A DNA stretch of 64,000 nt, from NCBI RefSeq assembly GCF_900141785.1, contig NZ_FQYP01000007.1:248001-312000 (forward strand). The letters run 5' to 3'. Source of the stretch: Aquimarina spongiae (lineage in GTDB: Bacteria > Bacteroidota > Bacteroidia > Flavobacteriales > Flavobacteriaceae). The notes below the pieces were generated by a model. That model was not told the DNA's origin, did not search any database, and saw only the letters and a program-made list of their open reading frames with translations. This document shows positions 8,301 through 17,311 of this stretch, in pieces. Position 1 is the stretch's first letter. Every line of letters starts with the position of its first letter. Both the position numbers and the translations under genes were made by a program.

Positions 8301-8771
8301 ATGAAAAACCAAAATACTACCTTAAAAATTGATGGTATTGACAAAGAAATTTTGCGTAATCTTATGGAAGATGCCCGCAGGCCTATTTTGGAAATAGCAA
8401 GAAAAGTAGGTATCTCTGGTGCAGCAATCCATCAAAGGCTACGTAAAATTGAAGCTTCAGGACTTATTGCGGGTTCTAAATTCATTATAGATCCAAAAAT
8501 CCTAGGATATAAAACCATGGCATTTGTGGGTGTGTTTTTGGACAAAGCCGTAAGCAATCCCAAAGCTGTAAAAGAACTGAAAGAAATCCCAGAAGTTATC
8601 GAGTGTCATTATACAACAGGAAATTGGTCGATATTCATTAAGATACTATGTAAAGACAATGAGCATCTAATGAATGTTTTGAATAAAAATATACAAGCTA
8701 TTGAAGGTGTTTCGCGTACAGAAACTTTCATTTCTCTCGACCAACAAATTGATAGACAAATCAATATCTAA
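8301..8771 (+). CDS. Lrp/AsnC family transcriptional regulator
   Basis: A 156-residue protein. Residues 10-65 form the AsnC-type helix-turn-helix (IDKEILRNLMEDARRPILEI, then VGISGAAIHQRLRKIE), and residues 75-150 the RAM ligand-binding domain with VGVFLDKA and ECHYTTGNWSIFIKI. These regulators form octamers and respond to amino acids. I chose the ATG at 8301 rather than an in-frame TTG at 8274, because the latter overlaps the -7 element and adds residues not typical of the family. The flanking genes are saccharopine dehydrogenase-like and alanine dehydrogenase, both plausible targets. Confidence 0.9.
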   Translation: MKNQNTTLKIDGIDKEILRNLMEDARRPILEIARKVGISGAAIHQRLRKIEASGLIAGSKFIIDPKILGYKTMAFVGVFLDKAVSNPKAVKELKEIPEVIECHYTTGNWSIFIKILCKDNEHLMNVLNKNIQAIEGVSRTETFISLDQQIDRQINI

Positions 8772-8775
8772 AAAA

Positions 8776-8804
8776 ACCTCTCGCATATCACACAAGAGGT
8801 CTTT
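8776..8804. terminator. bidirectional terminator
   Basis: The stem ACCTCT (8776-8781) / AGAGGT (8795-8800) has an A run before it and CTTTT after it. It lies between the convergent Lrp and metallopeptidase genes. Confidence 0.55.
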
Positions 8805-8825
8805 TCATATTCAAATAAAGTATTT

Positions 8826-9518
8826 TTAATCTCTTCTACCCATAAATATGGATATAAAATAAAGCAAGGTCGCTAAAGAACCAAGTGCGGCTACTACATA
8901 AGTTCTGGCAGCCCACTTTAATGCATCTTTTGCACCGGCATGCTCTTCTGAGGTAAGCATTCTATTATTCTCTAACCAAGCCAAAGCTCTATTACTGGCA
9001 TCATACTCTACAGGAAGGGTAATAAATGCAAATAGGGTAGTTACCGCAAATAGCAGTATCCCCACTAGAAATATAGTATTCCCTAGCAACATTCCTGAAG
9101 CCGAAAGCACTAAACCAGCCATAATAACGATATTCGATAATTTACTCGCCATGCCTACCGCTGGAACGATCTTAGATCGCATCGTCAACCAACTATAAGC
9201 AGTAGCATGTTGTACCGCGTGTCCTACCTCGTGTGCAGCAACCGCAGCAGCAGCAGCATTGCGTTGATGATACACTCCTTCACTTAGATTAACAGTCTTT
9301 TTTAGAGGGTTATAGTGATCGGTAAGCATCCCTGGTGTAGAAATTACCTGTACATCGTTAATACCATTATCCTGTAACATTTTGGTAGCGATTTCTGCGC
9401 CACTCATACCGTTACGAAGATGAATTTTAGAATATTCTTTAAACTTGCTTTTGAGTCTATTGCTTACAAAAGAACTCACCAAAAAGATGATTCCTGCAAT
9501 GACATAATATCCCATCAT
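8826..9518 (-). CDS. zinc metallopeptidase, YugP family (membrane)
   Basis: A 230-residue membrane protein. One N-terminal helix (YYVIAGIIFLVSSFVS) is followed by a domain with the zinc motif HEVGH inside AAHEVGHAVQHATAY (near residue 97), then two or three hydrophobic helices. This is the neutral zinc metallopeptidase YugP/DUF-type family found widely in bacteria; substrates are not established. Two start codons in tandem (MM) are possible. It is monocistronic, with alanine dehydrogenase upstream on the same strand separated by a terminator. Confidence 0.85.
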   Translation of the reverse strand: MMGYYVIAGIIFLVSSFVSNRLKSKFKEYSKIHLRNGMSGAEIATKMLQDNGINDVQVISTPGMLTDHYNPLKKTVNLSEGVYHQRNAAAAAVAAHEVGHAVQHATAYSWLTMRSKIVPAVGMASKLSNIVIMAGLVLSASGMLLGNTIFLVGILLFAVTTLFAFITLPVEYDASNRALAWLENNRMLTSEEHAGAKDALKWAARTYVVAALGSLATLLYFISIFMGRRD

Positions 9519-9561
9519 AACTTTTACTTTTTATCGTATTAAATGTACAATAAAAAAAGCA

Positions 9562-9586
9562 AAAACCTCGCCAAAATGACGAGGTC
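9562..9586 (-). terminator. terminator of alanine dehydrogenase
   Basis: On the reverse strand, ACCTCG/CGAGGT arms (9565-9570 and 9580-9585) form a hairpin with a 9-nt loop, followed by TTTTTGC. Confidence 0.65.
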
Positions 9587-9624
9587 TAAGGTTAAATAAA
9601 CTTGAGTTAGCCAATAAGTCGAGT

Positions 9625-10740
9625 TTAACTTATATAATCATTTACGTCGTGTAATGAAAGCTCAAAAGCCTCTGAAATAGCGGGATACACTACATCTCCA
9701 TTAATGACATTTAATCCTTTTTTAAGTGGTTCATTCTCTGCACATGCCTTCTTCCAACCTTTATTTGCTAATTGAACAGCATATGGCAAAGTGACATTCG
9801 TAAGTGCCAAAGTAGAGGTATATGGCACCGCTCCTGGCATGTTTGCCACAGAATAATGCACTACATCATCAATAATATATACTGGGTCCTGATGCGTTGT
9901 TGGCTTGGTCGTCTCAAAACATCCTCCCTGATCTACTGCAACATCAACCAAGACAGTTCCCGGACGCATTTCTTTCAACATATCACGAGTGATTAATTTT
10001 GGTGCTTTGGCACCAGGAATCAATACTCCGCCTACGATCAAATCTGATGTCTTGATATGCTTACGGATGGTATACTCGTTTGAATATTCTGTATTAATAT
10101 TGGCAGGCATCACATCATCCAGATATTTCAATCGTTTTGGACTGATATCAAGAATGGTTACATCTGCCCCCATACCTGCAGCCATTTTTGCAGCTTGAGT
10201 TCCTACTACACCACCACCAAGGATCAATACTTTGGCAGGTGCTACACCAGGTACACCTCCTAATAGAATACCTCTTCCTTTTAAAGGTTTTTCTAAATAT
10301 TTAGCACCTTGTTGGATAGACATTCTTCCAGCAACCTCGCTCATAGGAGTTAACAACGGTAAACTACGATCAGGATCTTCAACAGTTTCATAAGAAACAC
10401 AAACTGATCCACTATCGATCATTGCTTTGGTTAACACCTCACTAGAAGCAAAATGAAAATAGGTAAATAACAATTGATCTTTCTTGATCAATTTATATTC
10501 TGGCTCAATAGGCTCTTTTACCTTGATGATCATTTCAGCTGTTTGATAAACATCCTCAATAGTCGGCAAAATTTTTCCTCCTGCACTTATATACTCTTCA
10601 TCACTAAATCCACTCTGAAGACCAGCATCCTTTTGAATATAAACAGTATGACCATGTCTAACCAATTCCATAGTCCCAGCAGGTGTTACGCCTACTCTGT
10701 TTTCGTTATTCTTGATTTCCTTAGGAACACCAATTATCAT
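9625..10740 (-). CDS. ald: alanine dehydrogenase
   Basis: A 371-residue NAD-dependent enzyme interconverting L-alanine and pyruvate plus ammonia. The start MIIGVPKEIKNNENRVGVTP is the classic signature; the catalytic-site Lys lies in IIKVKEP, the catalytic His in YFHFAS, and the NAD-binding glycine loop is VLILGGGVVGTQAAKMA near residues 168-184. The substrate segment MPGAVPYTSTLALTN is intact. The gene is monocistronic, with a -7-like TATTTTTG at 10800-10807 and a downstream hairpin. The Lrp-type regulator at 8301-8771 is a plausible controller; this is inferred from proximity and the known role of Lrp proteins in alanine metabolism. Confidence 0.96.
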   Translation of the reverse strand: MIIGVPKEIKNNENRVGVTPAGTMELVRHGHTVYIQKDAGLQSGFSDEEYISAGGKILPTIEDVYQTAEMIIKVKEPIEPEYKLIKKDQLLFTYFHFASSEVLTKAMIDSGSVCVSYETVEDPDRSLPLLTPMSEVAGRMSIQQGAKYLEKPLKGRGILLGGVPGVAPAKVLILGGGVVGTQAAKMAAGMGADVTILDISPKRLKYLDDVMPANINTEYSNEYTIRKHIKTSDLIVGGVLIPGAKAPKLITRDMLKEMRPGTVLVDVAVDQGGCFETTKPTTHQDPVYIIDDVVHYSVANMPGAVPYTSTLALTNVTLPYAVQLANKGWKKACAENEPLKKGLNVINGDVVYPAISEAFELSLHDVNDYIS

Positions 10741-10799
10741 ATTCTTATTTTTTGGTCGAAAATAGCTGTTTTTATGAAATAAAACAATAAATACCCCTT

Positions 10800-10807
10800 C
10801 AAAAATA
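10800..10807 (-). promoter_or_regulatory. -7 element upstream of ald
   Basis: The reverse-strand TATTTTTG matches TAnnTTTG, 60 bp before the ald start. No clear TTG at the expected spacing is seen, so activation or a weak promoter is possible. Confidence 0.35.
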
Positions 10808-10873
10808 TTTTATTGATAATTTTGATAGGTTTTAATTTAAATTGTTAAAAATTAGCAAACCTTCTAATTTTTA

Positions 10874-11179
10874 TTAATTTTTATATCGGATTTTAAAATA
10901 AAGAAGAAGTATTCCGGAAATTGCAGTAACAAAGTTAGCCAGGATAATAGGAAAACTATCTATTAAAAAACCATAAACTAACCAGCTGAGCACACCCGAA
11001 ACAAAAATGAGCAACATCGATAGCGACAAACTATCGGTAGATTTTGTTTTCCAGGTTTTATACACCTGTGGTAAAAATGCCGCGGTGGTTAAGATGGCGG
11101 CAATCAACCCTAATAGCTCTACAAAATCGAACCCTAGCAATAACAGATGCATAAAATAAACAGTCAACATATACTTCAT
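10874..11179 (-). CDS. SemiSWEET family transporter
   Basis: A 101-residue membrane protein with three hydrophobic helices, the size of the SemiSWEET sugar transporters that work as homodimers. The PQ-loop signature appears as FLPQVYKTWKTKSTDSLS in the first helix and loop. A second ATG nine codons in (MHLLLLGFDFVELLG) would also give a complete protein and may be the true start. The substrate cannot be predicted. It is divergent from the small double-glycine ORF at 11267. Confidence 0.85.
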   Translation of the reverse strand: MKYMLTVYFMHLLLLGFDFVELLGLIAAILTTAAFLPQVYKTWKTKSTDSLSLSMLLIFVSGVLSWLVYGFLIDSFPIILANFVTAISGILLLYFKIRYKN

Positions 11180-11266
11180 TTCCCTAAACCATTGAAAAAT
11201 TGTTGCTTCCCAAGCAAAAAAATAATATCTTAATCAAATATAATTTTTTTCTAAAACAGAAAACCA

Positions 11267-11446
11267 ATGAAACACAGAAATAACAATTCGTTAAAAAAAT
11301 GGGGCGTAAAAGAATTGAACAAAAGTGCTTTAGCAATGGTATTTGGAGGAACTGCTACCACTCCACCAAAGGAAGATGAAATTGTTGAATTTAAACAGGG
11401 AAATGACAGAGTAGTACGCAAAAAACCAGGAAGAACAACCTACTAA
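11267..11446 (+). CDS. small double-glycine-type peptide, 59 residues
   Basis: An ORF of 59 codons from ATG 11267 to TAA 11446, followed 14 bp later by a very strong terminator, which supports it as a real transcript. Residues 13-28 read GVKELNKSALAMVFGG, resembling the GG leader peptides of Bacteroidota secreted or modified peptides (helical leader with ELxK...GG). The remaining 31 residues are polar (TATTPPKEDEI, then basic RKKPGRTTY) with no cysteine. No modification enzyme or transporter lies nearby. It may be an orphan bacteriocin-like or signalling peptide, or a small protein of other function; the GG assignment is by pattern only. Confidence 0.55.
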   Translation: MKHRNNNSLKKWGVKELNKSALAMVFGGTATTPPKEDEIVEFKQGNDRVVRKKPGRTTY

Positions 11447-11460
11447 TTCGATATATTTAA

Positions 11461-11498
11461 AAAAGAAGACCGCTTTTACGTAAAAGCGGTCTTCTTTT
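11461..11498. terminator. strong bidirectional terminator
   Basis: A 38-nt perfect palindrome (11461-11498, centre TTTACGTAAA) is followed on the plus strand by further T residues. It separates the small peptide gene from leuS. Confidence 0.85.
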
Positions 11499-11521
11499 TT
11501 TATTTCATCTAGTAAATTTTA

Positions 11522-14335
11522 TCATCCCACTACATTCACAATCTTACCAGGAACAACTATTACCTTTTTAGGTGCTCTTCCGGCAAGTTGCTGTTGTGTT
11601 TTTTCGTGAGCCATTACTGCAGCTTCTATATCCTCTTTACTCATATCTAATGGCAACTCTAATTCGAATCGTTTTTTACCGTTAAAAGAAATAGGATACA
11701 CCTTTGCACTTTCAACCAAGTGTGAAGCGTCAAATTGTGGAAAAGAAGTCGTTGAAATCGAATTTTCATGTCCTAATCGACTCCACAATTCTTCTGCAAT
11801 ATGTGGCGCATATGGCGAAATCAACACCAACAGCGATTCTAAAACCTGTCTGCTTTTACACTTTTGAGCAGTTAATTCATTCACAGCAATCATAAATGTA
11901 CTTACCGAAGTATTGAAGGAGAAGTTTTCTATATCTTCTTCTACTTTTTTGATCGTTTTATGCAATGTTTTCAGATTCTCTTTGGTGGGCTCGGCATCCG
12001 TAACCTCAAAAGTATCTCCGTTATGGTATAACTTCCATAATTTTTTAAGGAAAGAATGCACTCCAGTGATCCCAGCCGTATTCCATGGTTTTGCTTGCTC
12101 CAATGGTCCCAAAAACATCTCGTACAAACGTAAGGTATCTGCTCCATAATCATTACAAATATCGTCTGGGTTAACTACGTTAAACCATCTTTTCGACATT
12201 TTCTCGACCTCTCTCCCTACAACGTATTTATCATCTTCTAACAAGAACTCTGCGTCTTTAAATTGAGGTTGCCAGTTTCTCAAAGCCTCAACATCCAACT
12301 CATCAGAACTATTGATCAAATTCACATCTACACGTAGCTCTTCTGTCTCATGTTGATCCTTTAATCCTTTACTTACATAGGTGTTTGTTCCACTCACCCG
12401 ATACACTATCGCACTCGTTCCCAGAATCATTCCTTGGTTAATCAACTTTTTGGCAAACTCGTCTACAAGCACATATCCATGATCAAACAAGAATTTTTGC
12501 CAAAAACGAGCATACAACAAATGCCCTGTAGCGTGCTCGCTACCTCCAATATATAGATCAACCTCCTTCCAATAGGTAATTGCTTCCTTAGAAAAAACTT
12601 CTTCCTCGTTATGAGGATCCATATATCTATTAAAGTAATATGAGCTACCTGCCCAACCTGGCATGGTATTCAATTCTAAAGGAAATACTGTTTTATGATC
12701 AATTTGATCATTGGACACTACCTCATTGGTATCGGTATTCCATGCCCAAACCGTTGCCCTTCCTAAAGGAGGTTCTCCAGTCTCGGTTGGCAAATATTTT
12801 TCTACCTCTGGCAATTGTATCGGTAAATGTTCCTTAGCAATCATTTGTGGCATTCCGTCTACATAATAGACCGGGAATGGTTCTCCCCAATAACGCTGTC
12901 GGCTAAATACCGCATCACGCAATCTATAGTTGATCTTTCCTTCTCCCTGACCTAACTTTTCTAACTCCTCAATCGCTTTTTTGGTAGCTTCCTTATAGCT
13001 CAATCCATTCAAGAAATCAGAATTAGCGATTACCGTAGTGTCTTTGTCGGCAAAAGCTTCTTCAGAAATATCAACTCCATCAAAAATATTAGGGATAGTA
13101 ATATCAAAATGCTTGGCAAAATCATAATCTCTTTGATCTCCACATGGTACGGCCATTACAGCACCGGTACCATACCCCGCCAAAACATAATCCCCAATCC
13201 AAACCGGGATCGACTCTTTGGTAAAAGGATGCTCTGCATAAGCCCCTGTAAACACCCCGCTAATCGTTTTTACATCTGCCATACGCTCACGTTCACTTCG
13301 CTTGGCTGTGGCTTCTATATAAGCTTCAACTTCTTGCTTTTGATCAGCAGTTGTGATTTTTTGCACCAATTCGTGTTCTGGAGCCAAAGTCATAAAACTA
13401 ACTCCGTAAATAGTATCAGGACGTGTAGTAAATACTTCAATTACTTCATTGTGATCTTTTACATTAAAAACCACACTTGCTCCTTGTGATCTACCGATCC
13501 AATTGGTTTGGGAATCTTTTAATGGCTGTGGCCAATCAATAGTTTGCAATCCATCCAATAAACGTTGTGCATATGCCGAAATTCGCATACTCCACTGGGT
13601 CATTTTTTTACGAATCACCGGGTAACTCCCACGTTCTGAAACACCATTTACAATTTCATCATTGGCTAATACCGTTCCTAATTGTGGACACCAATTTACC
13701 TCTGTCTCTGCCAAATAAGTAAGTCTGTACTTTAACAACACCTCCTGCTTTTCTTTTGAAGAAAAGGCATTCCACTGATCTGCACTAAAAATGGTAACAT
13801 CTTCATCACAACTAGCGTTTATCGTTGCGTTTCCTTTTTCAGAAAAAATAGCTTCCAAATCAGTAATAGCTCTGGCCTTATCGCTATCAAAATCATACCA
13901 CGAATCAAAAAGTTGGATAAAGATCCATTGTGTCCATTTATAAAAAGAAGGGTCACTGGTTCTTACCTCACGACTCCAATCAAAAGAAAATCCAATTTTA
14001 TCTAATTGCTCGCGATATCTAGTGATATTTTCTTTGGTAGTAATAGCCGGATGTTGACCTGTTTGTATGGCATATTGCTCTGCAGGTAATCCAAAAGAAT
14101 CATACCCTTGCGGATGCAATACATTAAATCCTTTATGTCTCTTATAACGAGCATAAATATCGCTAGCGATATATCCCAGAGGGTGCCCAACATGCAAACC
14201 TGCTCCAGATGGATATGGAAACATATCCAGAACATAATATTTTGGTTTAGAACTGTTATTCTCTGCTTTGAACGTTTGGTTCTCTGCCCAATATTTTTGC
14301 CATTTGGCTTCTAGGGAATTAAAATCGTAGCTCAT
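11522..14335 (-). CDS. leuS: leucyl-tRNA synthetase
   Basis: A 937-residue class I synthetase charging tRNA-Leu. The HIGH motif is HVGH at residues 48-51 (in PYPSGAGLHVGHPLGY), the CP1 editing domain carries the threonine-rich TTRPDTIYGVSFM, and the KMSKS loop reads KMSKR followed by WFNVVNPDD. The fifth KMSKS residue is therefore Arg, which I recall as usual in flavobacteria. The C-terminal anticodon-binding and tRNA-contact domains are complete. I place the start at ATG 14335; the reading frame also has a TTG one codon earlier. Monocistronic. Confidence 0.97.
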   Translation of the reverse strand: MSYDFNSLEAKWQKYWAENQTFKAENNSSKPKYYVLDMFPYPSGAGLHVGHPLGYIASDIYARYKRHKGFNVLHPQGYDSFGLPAEQYAIQTGQHPAITTKENITRYREQLDKIGFSFDWSREVRTSDPSFYKWTQWIFIQLFDSWYDFDSDKARAITDLEAIFSEKGNATINASCDEDVTIFSADQWNAFSSKEKQEVLLKYRLTYLAETEVNWCPQLGTVLANDEIVNGVSERGSYPVIRKKMTQWSMRISAYAQRLLDGLQTIDWPQPLKDSQTNWIGRSQGASVVFNVKDHNEVIEVFTTRPDTIYGVSFMTLAPEHELVQKITTADQKQEVEAYIEATAKRSERERMADVKTISGVFTGAYAEHPFTKESIPVWIGDYVLAGYGTGAVMAVPCGDQRDYDFAKHFDITIPNIFDGVDISEEAFADKDTTVIANSDFLNGLSYKEATKKAIEELEKLGQGEGKINYRLRDAVFSRQRYWGEPFPVYYVDGMPQMIAKEHLPIQLPEVEKYLPTETGEPPLGRATVWAWNTDTNEVVSNDQIDHKTVFPLELNTMPGWAGSSYYFNRYMDPHNEEEVFSKEAITYWKEVDLYIGGSEHATGHLLYARFWQKFLFDHGYVLVDEFAKKLINQGMILGTSAIVYRVSGTNTYVSKGLKDQHETEELRVDVNLINSSDELDVEALRNWQPQFKDAEFLLEDDKYVVGREVEKMSKRWFNVVNPDDICNDYGADTLRLYEMFLGPLEQAKPWNTAGITGVHSFLKKLWKLYHNGDTFEVTDAEPTKENLKTLHKTIKKVEEDIENFSFNTSVSTFMIAVNELTAQKCKSRQVLESLLVLISPYAPHIAEELWSRLGHENSISTTSFPQFDASHLVESAKVYPISFNGKKRFELELPLDMSKEDIEAAVMAHEKTQQQLAGRAPKKVIVVPGKIVNVVG

Positions 14336-14424
14336 CAATCTAAAATTAAGATCGCAAATTTACGATTTTATGCGAGTTAAACAGACTTATCCTATTAAGT
14401 AATTATCATTTCACTACGCTTTCA

Positions 14425-14448
14425 TTTCTTTTGCTTGTCCAAAAGAAA
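14425..14448. repeat. REP-like imperfect dyad between leuS and panE
   Basis: TTTCTTTTG (14425-14433) and CAAAAGAAA (14440-14448) form a 9-bp inverted repeat with loop CTTGTC, followed by ACGAAGTAAAGAAGAAG. It resembles an extragenic repeat commonly seen dispersed in flavobacterial genomes. Copy number cannot be seen from this window. Confidence 0.4.
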
Positions 14449-14498
14449 CGAAGTAAAGAAGAAGACTCCTTTTAAACGCTCTGCTTTTTAGAAACCTC

Positions 14499-15422
14499 CT
14501 AACTTCTCGCTTTGGCCTCTATAGGCTGTAAACAACTGTAAATAAAAGAATTTACTGGTGTTTCAATTCCTAGTTTTTCTCCTTCTTTTACAATAAATCC
14601 ATTGAAGTTATCCAATTCTGAAGGGCGCCCTTCCAAAATATCACGTTGGGTAGAGGCCGTAGAATCGTAAGGTTGTTTACCGATAAAACTCATAATACGA
14701 GAAACCAAATCATCTGGCAATTGCACACCTTTGGCCATCCCCACTTTAAAAATTTCTGTAGCTGTTTGTTCTAGAATGGATTTTGTCCCGATGTTTTCAT
14801 ACATTTCTCCTATAGTGATGCGAGTAAGTGCGCCCAATCCACTTACCGTAGCAATAAACATAAATTTACTCCAGATATCTACATAAATATCTTCAGAAAT
14901 GGTATTTCGAAATCCTGCAGTATCGAATAACTGTTTTATCTTTTGTATTCTCTCCGTTTTGTTTTTGTCAATCTCTCCAAAAACAACCTCAGGGTCATGC
15001 CCAAAATGCGAAATCACTCCATAATCTTCAATTTTACTATAGATTTTGCACAATCCTCCTACGACATGTTTTGGTGGCAAAACCGAAAGCAATTTTTCGA
15101 TATTATCTGCTCCATTTTGTAATGGCATTACCACGGTACCCTCTTTAAGTAAAGGGATTACCATTTTTGCAGCGGCTATTACCTGCCAGGATTTGGTGCA
15201 AATCAAAATAAGATCTGCCTTTTCAACTTCACCAATATCATCGGTTACCATATATGGATGAGTTACAAAATCACCTTGTATACTTTTTACTTGTAGTCCA
15301 TTATTTTGTATAGCTTCCAGATGTTGCCCTCTGGCTACAAGCGTTACTTTTTGATTTGAATTAGAAATCTTTCCTCCAAAATATCCCCCAACACCGCCAA
15401 CTCCAATAATAACTGTGTGCAT
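14499..15422 (-). CDS. panE: 2-dehydropantoate 2-reductase family protein
   Basis: A 307-residue ketopantoate reductase-family enzyme, which reduces 2-dehydropantoate with NADPH in pantothenate and coenzyme A synthesis. The Rossmann motif is VIIGVGGVGGYFGGKI at residues 4-19, followed by VTLVARGQHLEAI; the catalytic Lys region LICTKSWQV and the C-terminal RDILEGRPSELDNFNGFIV are typical of the family. Paralogues of this fold exist with other substrates, so the exact reaction is likely but not proven. Monocistronic, with leuS downstream on the same strand. Confidence 0.85.
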   Translation of the reverse strand: MHTVIIGVGGVGGYFGGKISNSNQKVTLVARGQHLEAIQNNGLQVKSIQGDFVTHPYMVTDDIGEVEKADLILICTKSWQVIAAAKMVIPLLKEGTVVMPLQNGADNIEKLLSVLPPKHVVGGLCKIYSKIEDYGVISHFGHDPEVVFGEIDKNKTERIQKIKQLFDTAGFRNTISEDIYVDIWSKFMFIATVSGLGALTRITIGEMYENIGTKSILEQTATEIFKVGMAKGVQLPDDLVSRIMSFIGKQPYDSTASTQRDILEGRPSELDNFNGFIVKEGEKLGIETPVNSFIYSCLQPIEAKARS

Positions 15423-15599
15423 TATCTATGGTTTTGTATGATTAAAACTGTTTGTTGACTAAAAAATAGCTTTCTTCTACTCCTTTATACAAAAAAGGAA
15501 AGCGCTTTTCTGTCCTTGTAAAAATATCGTAAATAAGAATGCGTTATTCACTTATCAAAGTTAGTTAAGTTTACTATTTTTACTGCAAAATATTTCTTT

Positions 15600-16478
15600 A
15601 TGAGTTCTTCTTTCGAAAAATATCAAAAACGACGGCTAATCTCTTCCTATTTTTCGGTGGTTATTAGTATATCGTTAGTGCTATTTTTATTAGGGCTCTT
15701 AGGTCTTTTGGTACTTAACACCAAAAAAGTAGCCGATCACTTCAAAGAAAAAATTGCGCTAACCATCTATCTAAAAGATACCGCCAAAGAAATTGAAGTA
15801 AAACAACTGGAGAAAACACTGGCTTTGGCAGAATATACAAAATCCACTCAGTTTATATCTAAGGATGTGGCTGCCGAAGAACACAGCAAAGATATTGGAG
15901 AGAATTTTATGGAATTTCTTGGGTATAACCCATTACAAAACTCTATCGATGTCTATCTGAAAGCCGATTTTGTTGATCCGGCCAAAATAGAGGAGATTTC
16001 AAAATCTATTACCAAAAAGAATTTTGTAGACGAAGTGATTTATGACAAGCCTCTAATTTCTTTATTAAACGACAATATCAAGCGAATAAGTTTTTGGGTA
16101 TTGCTAGTCAGTGCTATTTTTACTTTTATCGCAGTGTTGTTAATCAACAGTTCTATTCGATTATCGGTGTACTCCAAACGTTTTATTATAAAAACCATGC
16201 AGATGGTAGGAGCGACCAAAAAATTTATCCGAAAACCATTTGTTTGGAAAAGCGTTCGCCTGGGTATGATCGGTGCTATTGTAGCACTAATCGGAGTAGG
16301 TGTTGTGTTGTATTATCTAAATAAAACATTCCCTGAATTAGCCCTTCTGGAAGACAAAATTCTGCTGGTCATTTTGTTTGCAGGTGTTTTTGGAATTGGA
16401 GTAGTTATTACCTGGATCAGTACTTTCTTTGCCACTCAGCGTTTTCTTAATCTTAGAACAGACGAATTATATTACTAG
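15600..16478 (+). CDS. ftsX: cell division protein FtsX
   Basis: A 292-residue permease-like protein with one N-terminal helix (residues 20-42), an extracytoplasmic domain of about 130 residues and three C-terminal helices, the FtsX topology. With the ATPase FtsE (not in this window) it controls cell-wall hydrolases at the septum. KTMQMVGATKKFIRKPF is the conserved cytoplasmic coupling segment. It opens a forward operon with lgt (2-bp gap), DUF3098, uppP and truB, all envelope or housekeeping functions. Confidence 0.92.
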   Translation: MSSSFEKYQKRRLISSYFSVVISISLVLFLLGLLGLLVLNTKKVADHFKEKIALTIYLKDTAKEIEVKQLEKTLALAEYTKSTQFISKDVAAEEHSKDIGENFMEFLGYNPLQNSIDVYLKADFVDPAKIEEISKSITKKNFVDEVIYDKPLISLLNDNIKRISFWVLLVSAIFTFIAVLLINSSIRLSVYSKRFIIKTMQMVGATKKFIRKPFVWKSVRLGMIGAIVALIGVGVVLYYLNKTFPELALLEDKILLVILFAGVFGIGVVITWISTFFATQRFLNLRTDELYY

Positions 16479-16480
16479 CC

Positions 16481-17308
16481 ATGATAGGACCTATAGAATG
16501 GAATGTTGATCCCGAAATCATAAAATTATTCGGCATTTTTCCTTTAAAATATTACGGCCTTCTGTTTTTGACAGGGATTATATTATCCTATACCCTGGTT
16601 AAATACATGTATCAGACCGAAAAAGTTCCTGTAAAGGATCTAGAAAAACTTTCTACCTATCTTTTTGTTGGGATTTTTGCGGGAATGCGTCTTGGTCATT
16701 GTCTGTTTTACGACTTTGAGTATTTTTCTCAACATCCTCTAGAGATATTTTTGCCTTTTCAAATTGTTGACGGCACCTGGCATTTTACCGGATTTACGGG
16801 TCTAGCCAGTCATGGAGGTAGTATTGGAGCGATAATCGCAGTGTTTTTATATGTCTACAAATACAAAGCTCCTCTATTCTGGATTTTGGATCGAATTGCA
16901 ATGGTTGCTCCTGTAACCGGAGCTTTTATCCGCTTCGGAAATTTTATGAATTCTGAAATTTATGGCAAACCTACTGACGGTAACTACGGAGTTATCTTTG
17001 TCCGAGACGATTTAATTGCCAGACACCCAACCCAATTGTATGAAGCTTTTTCATATCTGATTATCTTCGGAATTGTTTGGTATTTGTATCAAAAAACGAA
17101 TCTTAAAAACCGCAAGGGTGTGCTATTTGGACTAGTAATCGCTTTGGTATTTATCATGCGATTTATTATTGAATTCTACAAGGAGAATCAGGTTGCTTTT
17201 GAAGATGCAATGGCATTAAACATGGGACAATGGTTAAGTATTCCTTTTATTCTATGCGGACTCGTTTTGCTTGTATTCGGACTACGTAAAAACAAAGTAA
17301 CTGCTTAG
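16481..17308 (+). CDS. lgt: prolipoprotein diacylglyceryl transferase
   Basis: A 275-residue inner-membrane enzyme that attaches diacylglycerol to the lipobox cysteine of lipoprotein precursors. It shows about seven hydrophobic helices. The family signatures are GMRLGHCLFYD, the HGGSIGAIIAVFLY segment (near residue 110) and RFGNFMNSEIYGKPT (near residues 148-162), the last being the Lgt motif usually written RxGNFxNxE. HPTQLYEA is the conserved C-terminal element. It starts 2 bp after ftsX and is surely co-transcribed. Its substrates include several lipoproteins predicted in this window (GldD, DUF4296, the S9 peptidase). Confidence 0.95.
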   Translation: MIGPIEWNVDPEIIKLFGIFPLKYYGLLFLTGIILSYTLVKYMYQTEKVPVKDLEKLSTYLFVGIFAGMRLGHCLFYDFEYFSQHPLEIFLPFQIVDGTWHFTGFTGLASHGGSIGAIIAVFLYVYKYKAPLFWILDRIAMVAPVTGAFIRFGNFMNSEIYGKPTDGNYGVIFVRDDLIARHPTQLYEAFSYLIIFGIVWYLYQKTNLKNRKGVLFGLVIALVFIMRFIIEFYKENQVAFEDAMALNMGQWLSIPFILCGLVLLVFGLRKNKVTA

Positions 17309-17311
17309 TCT

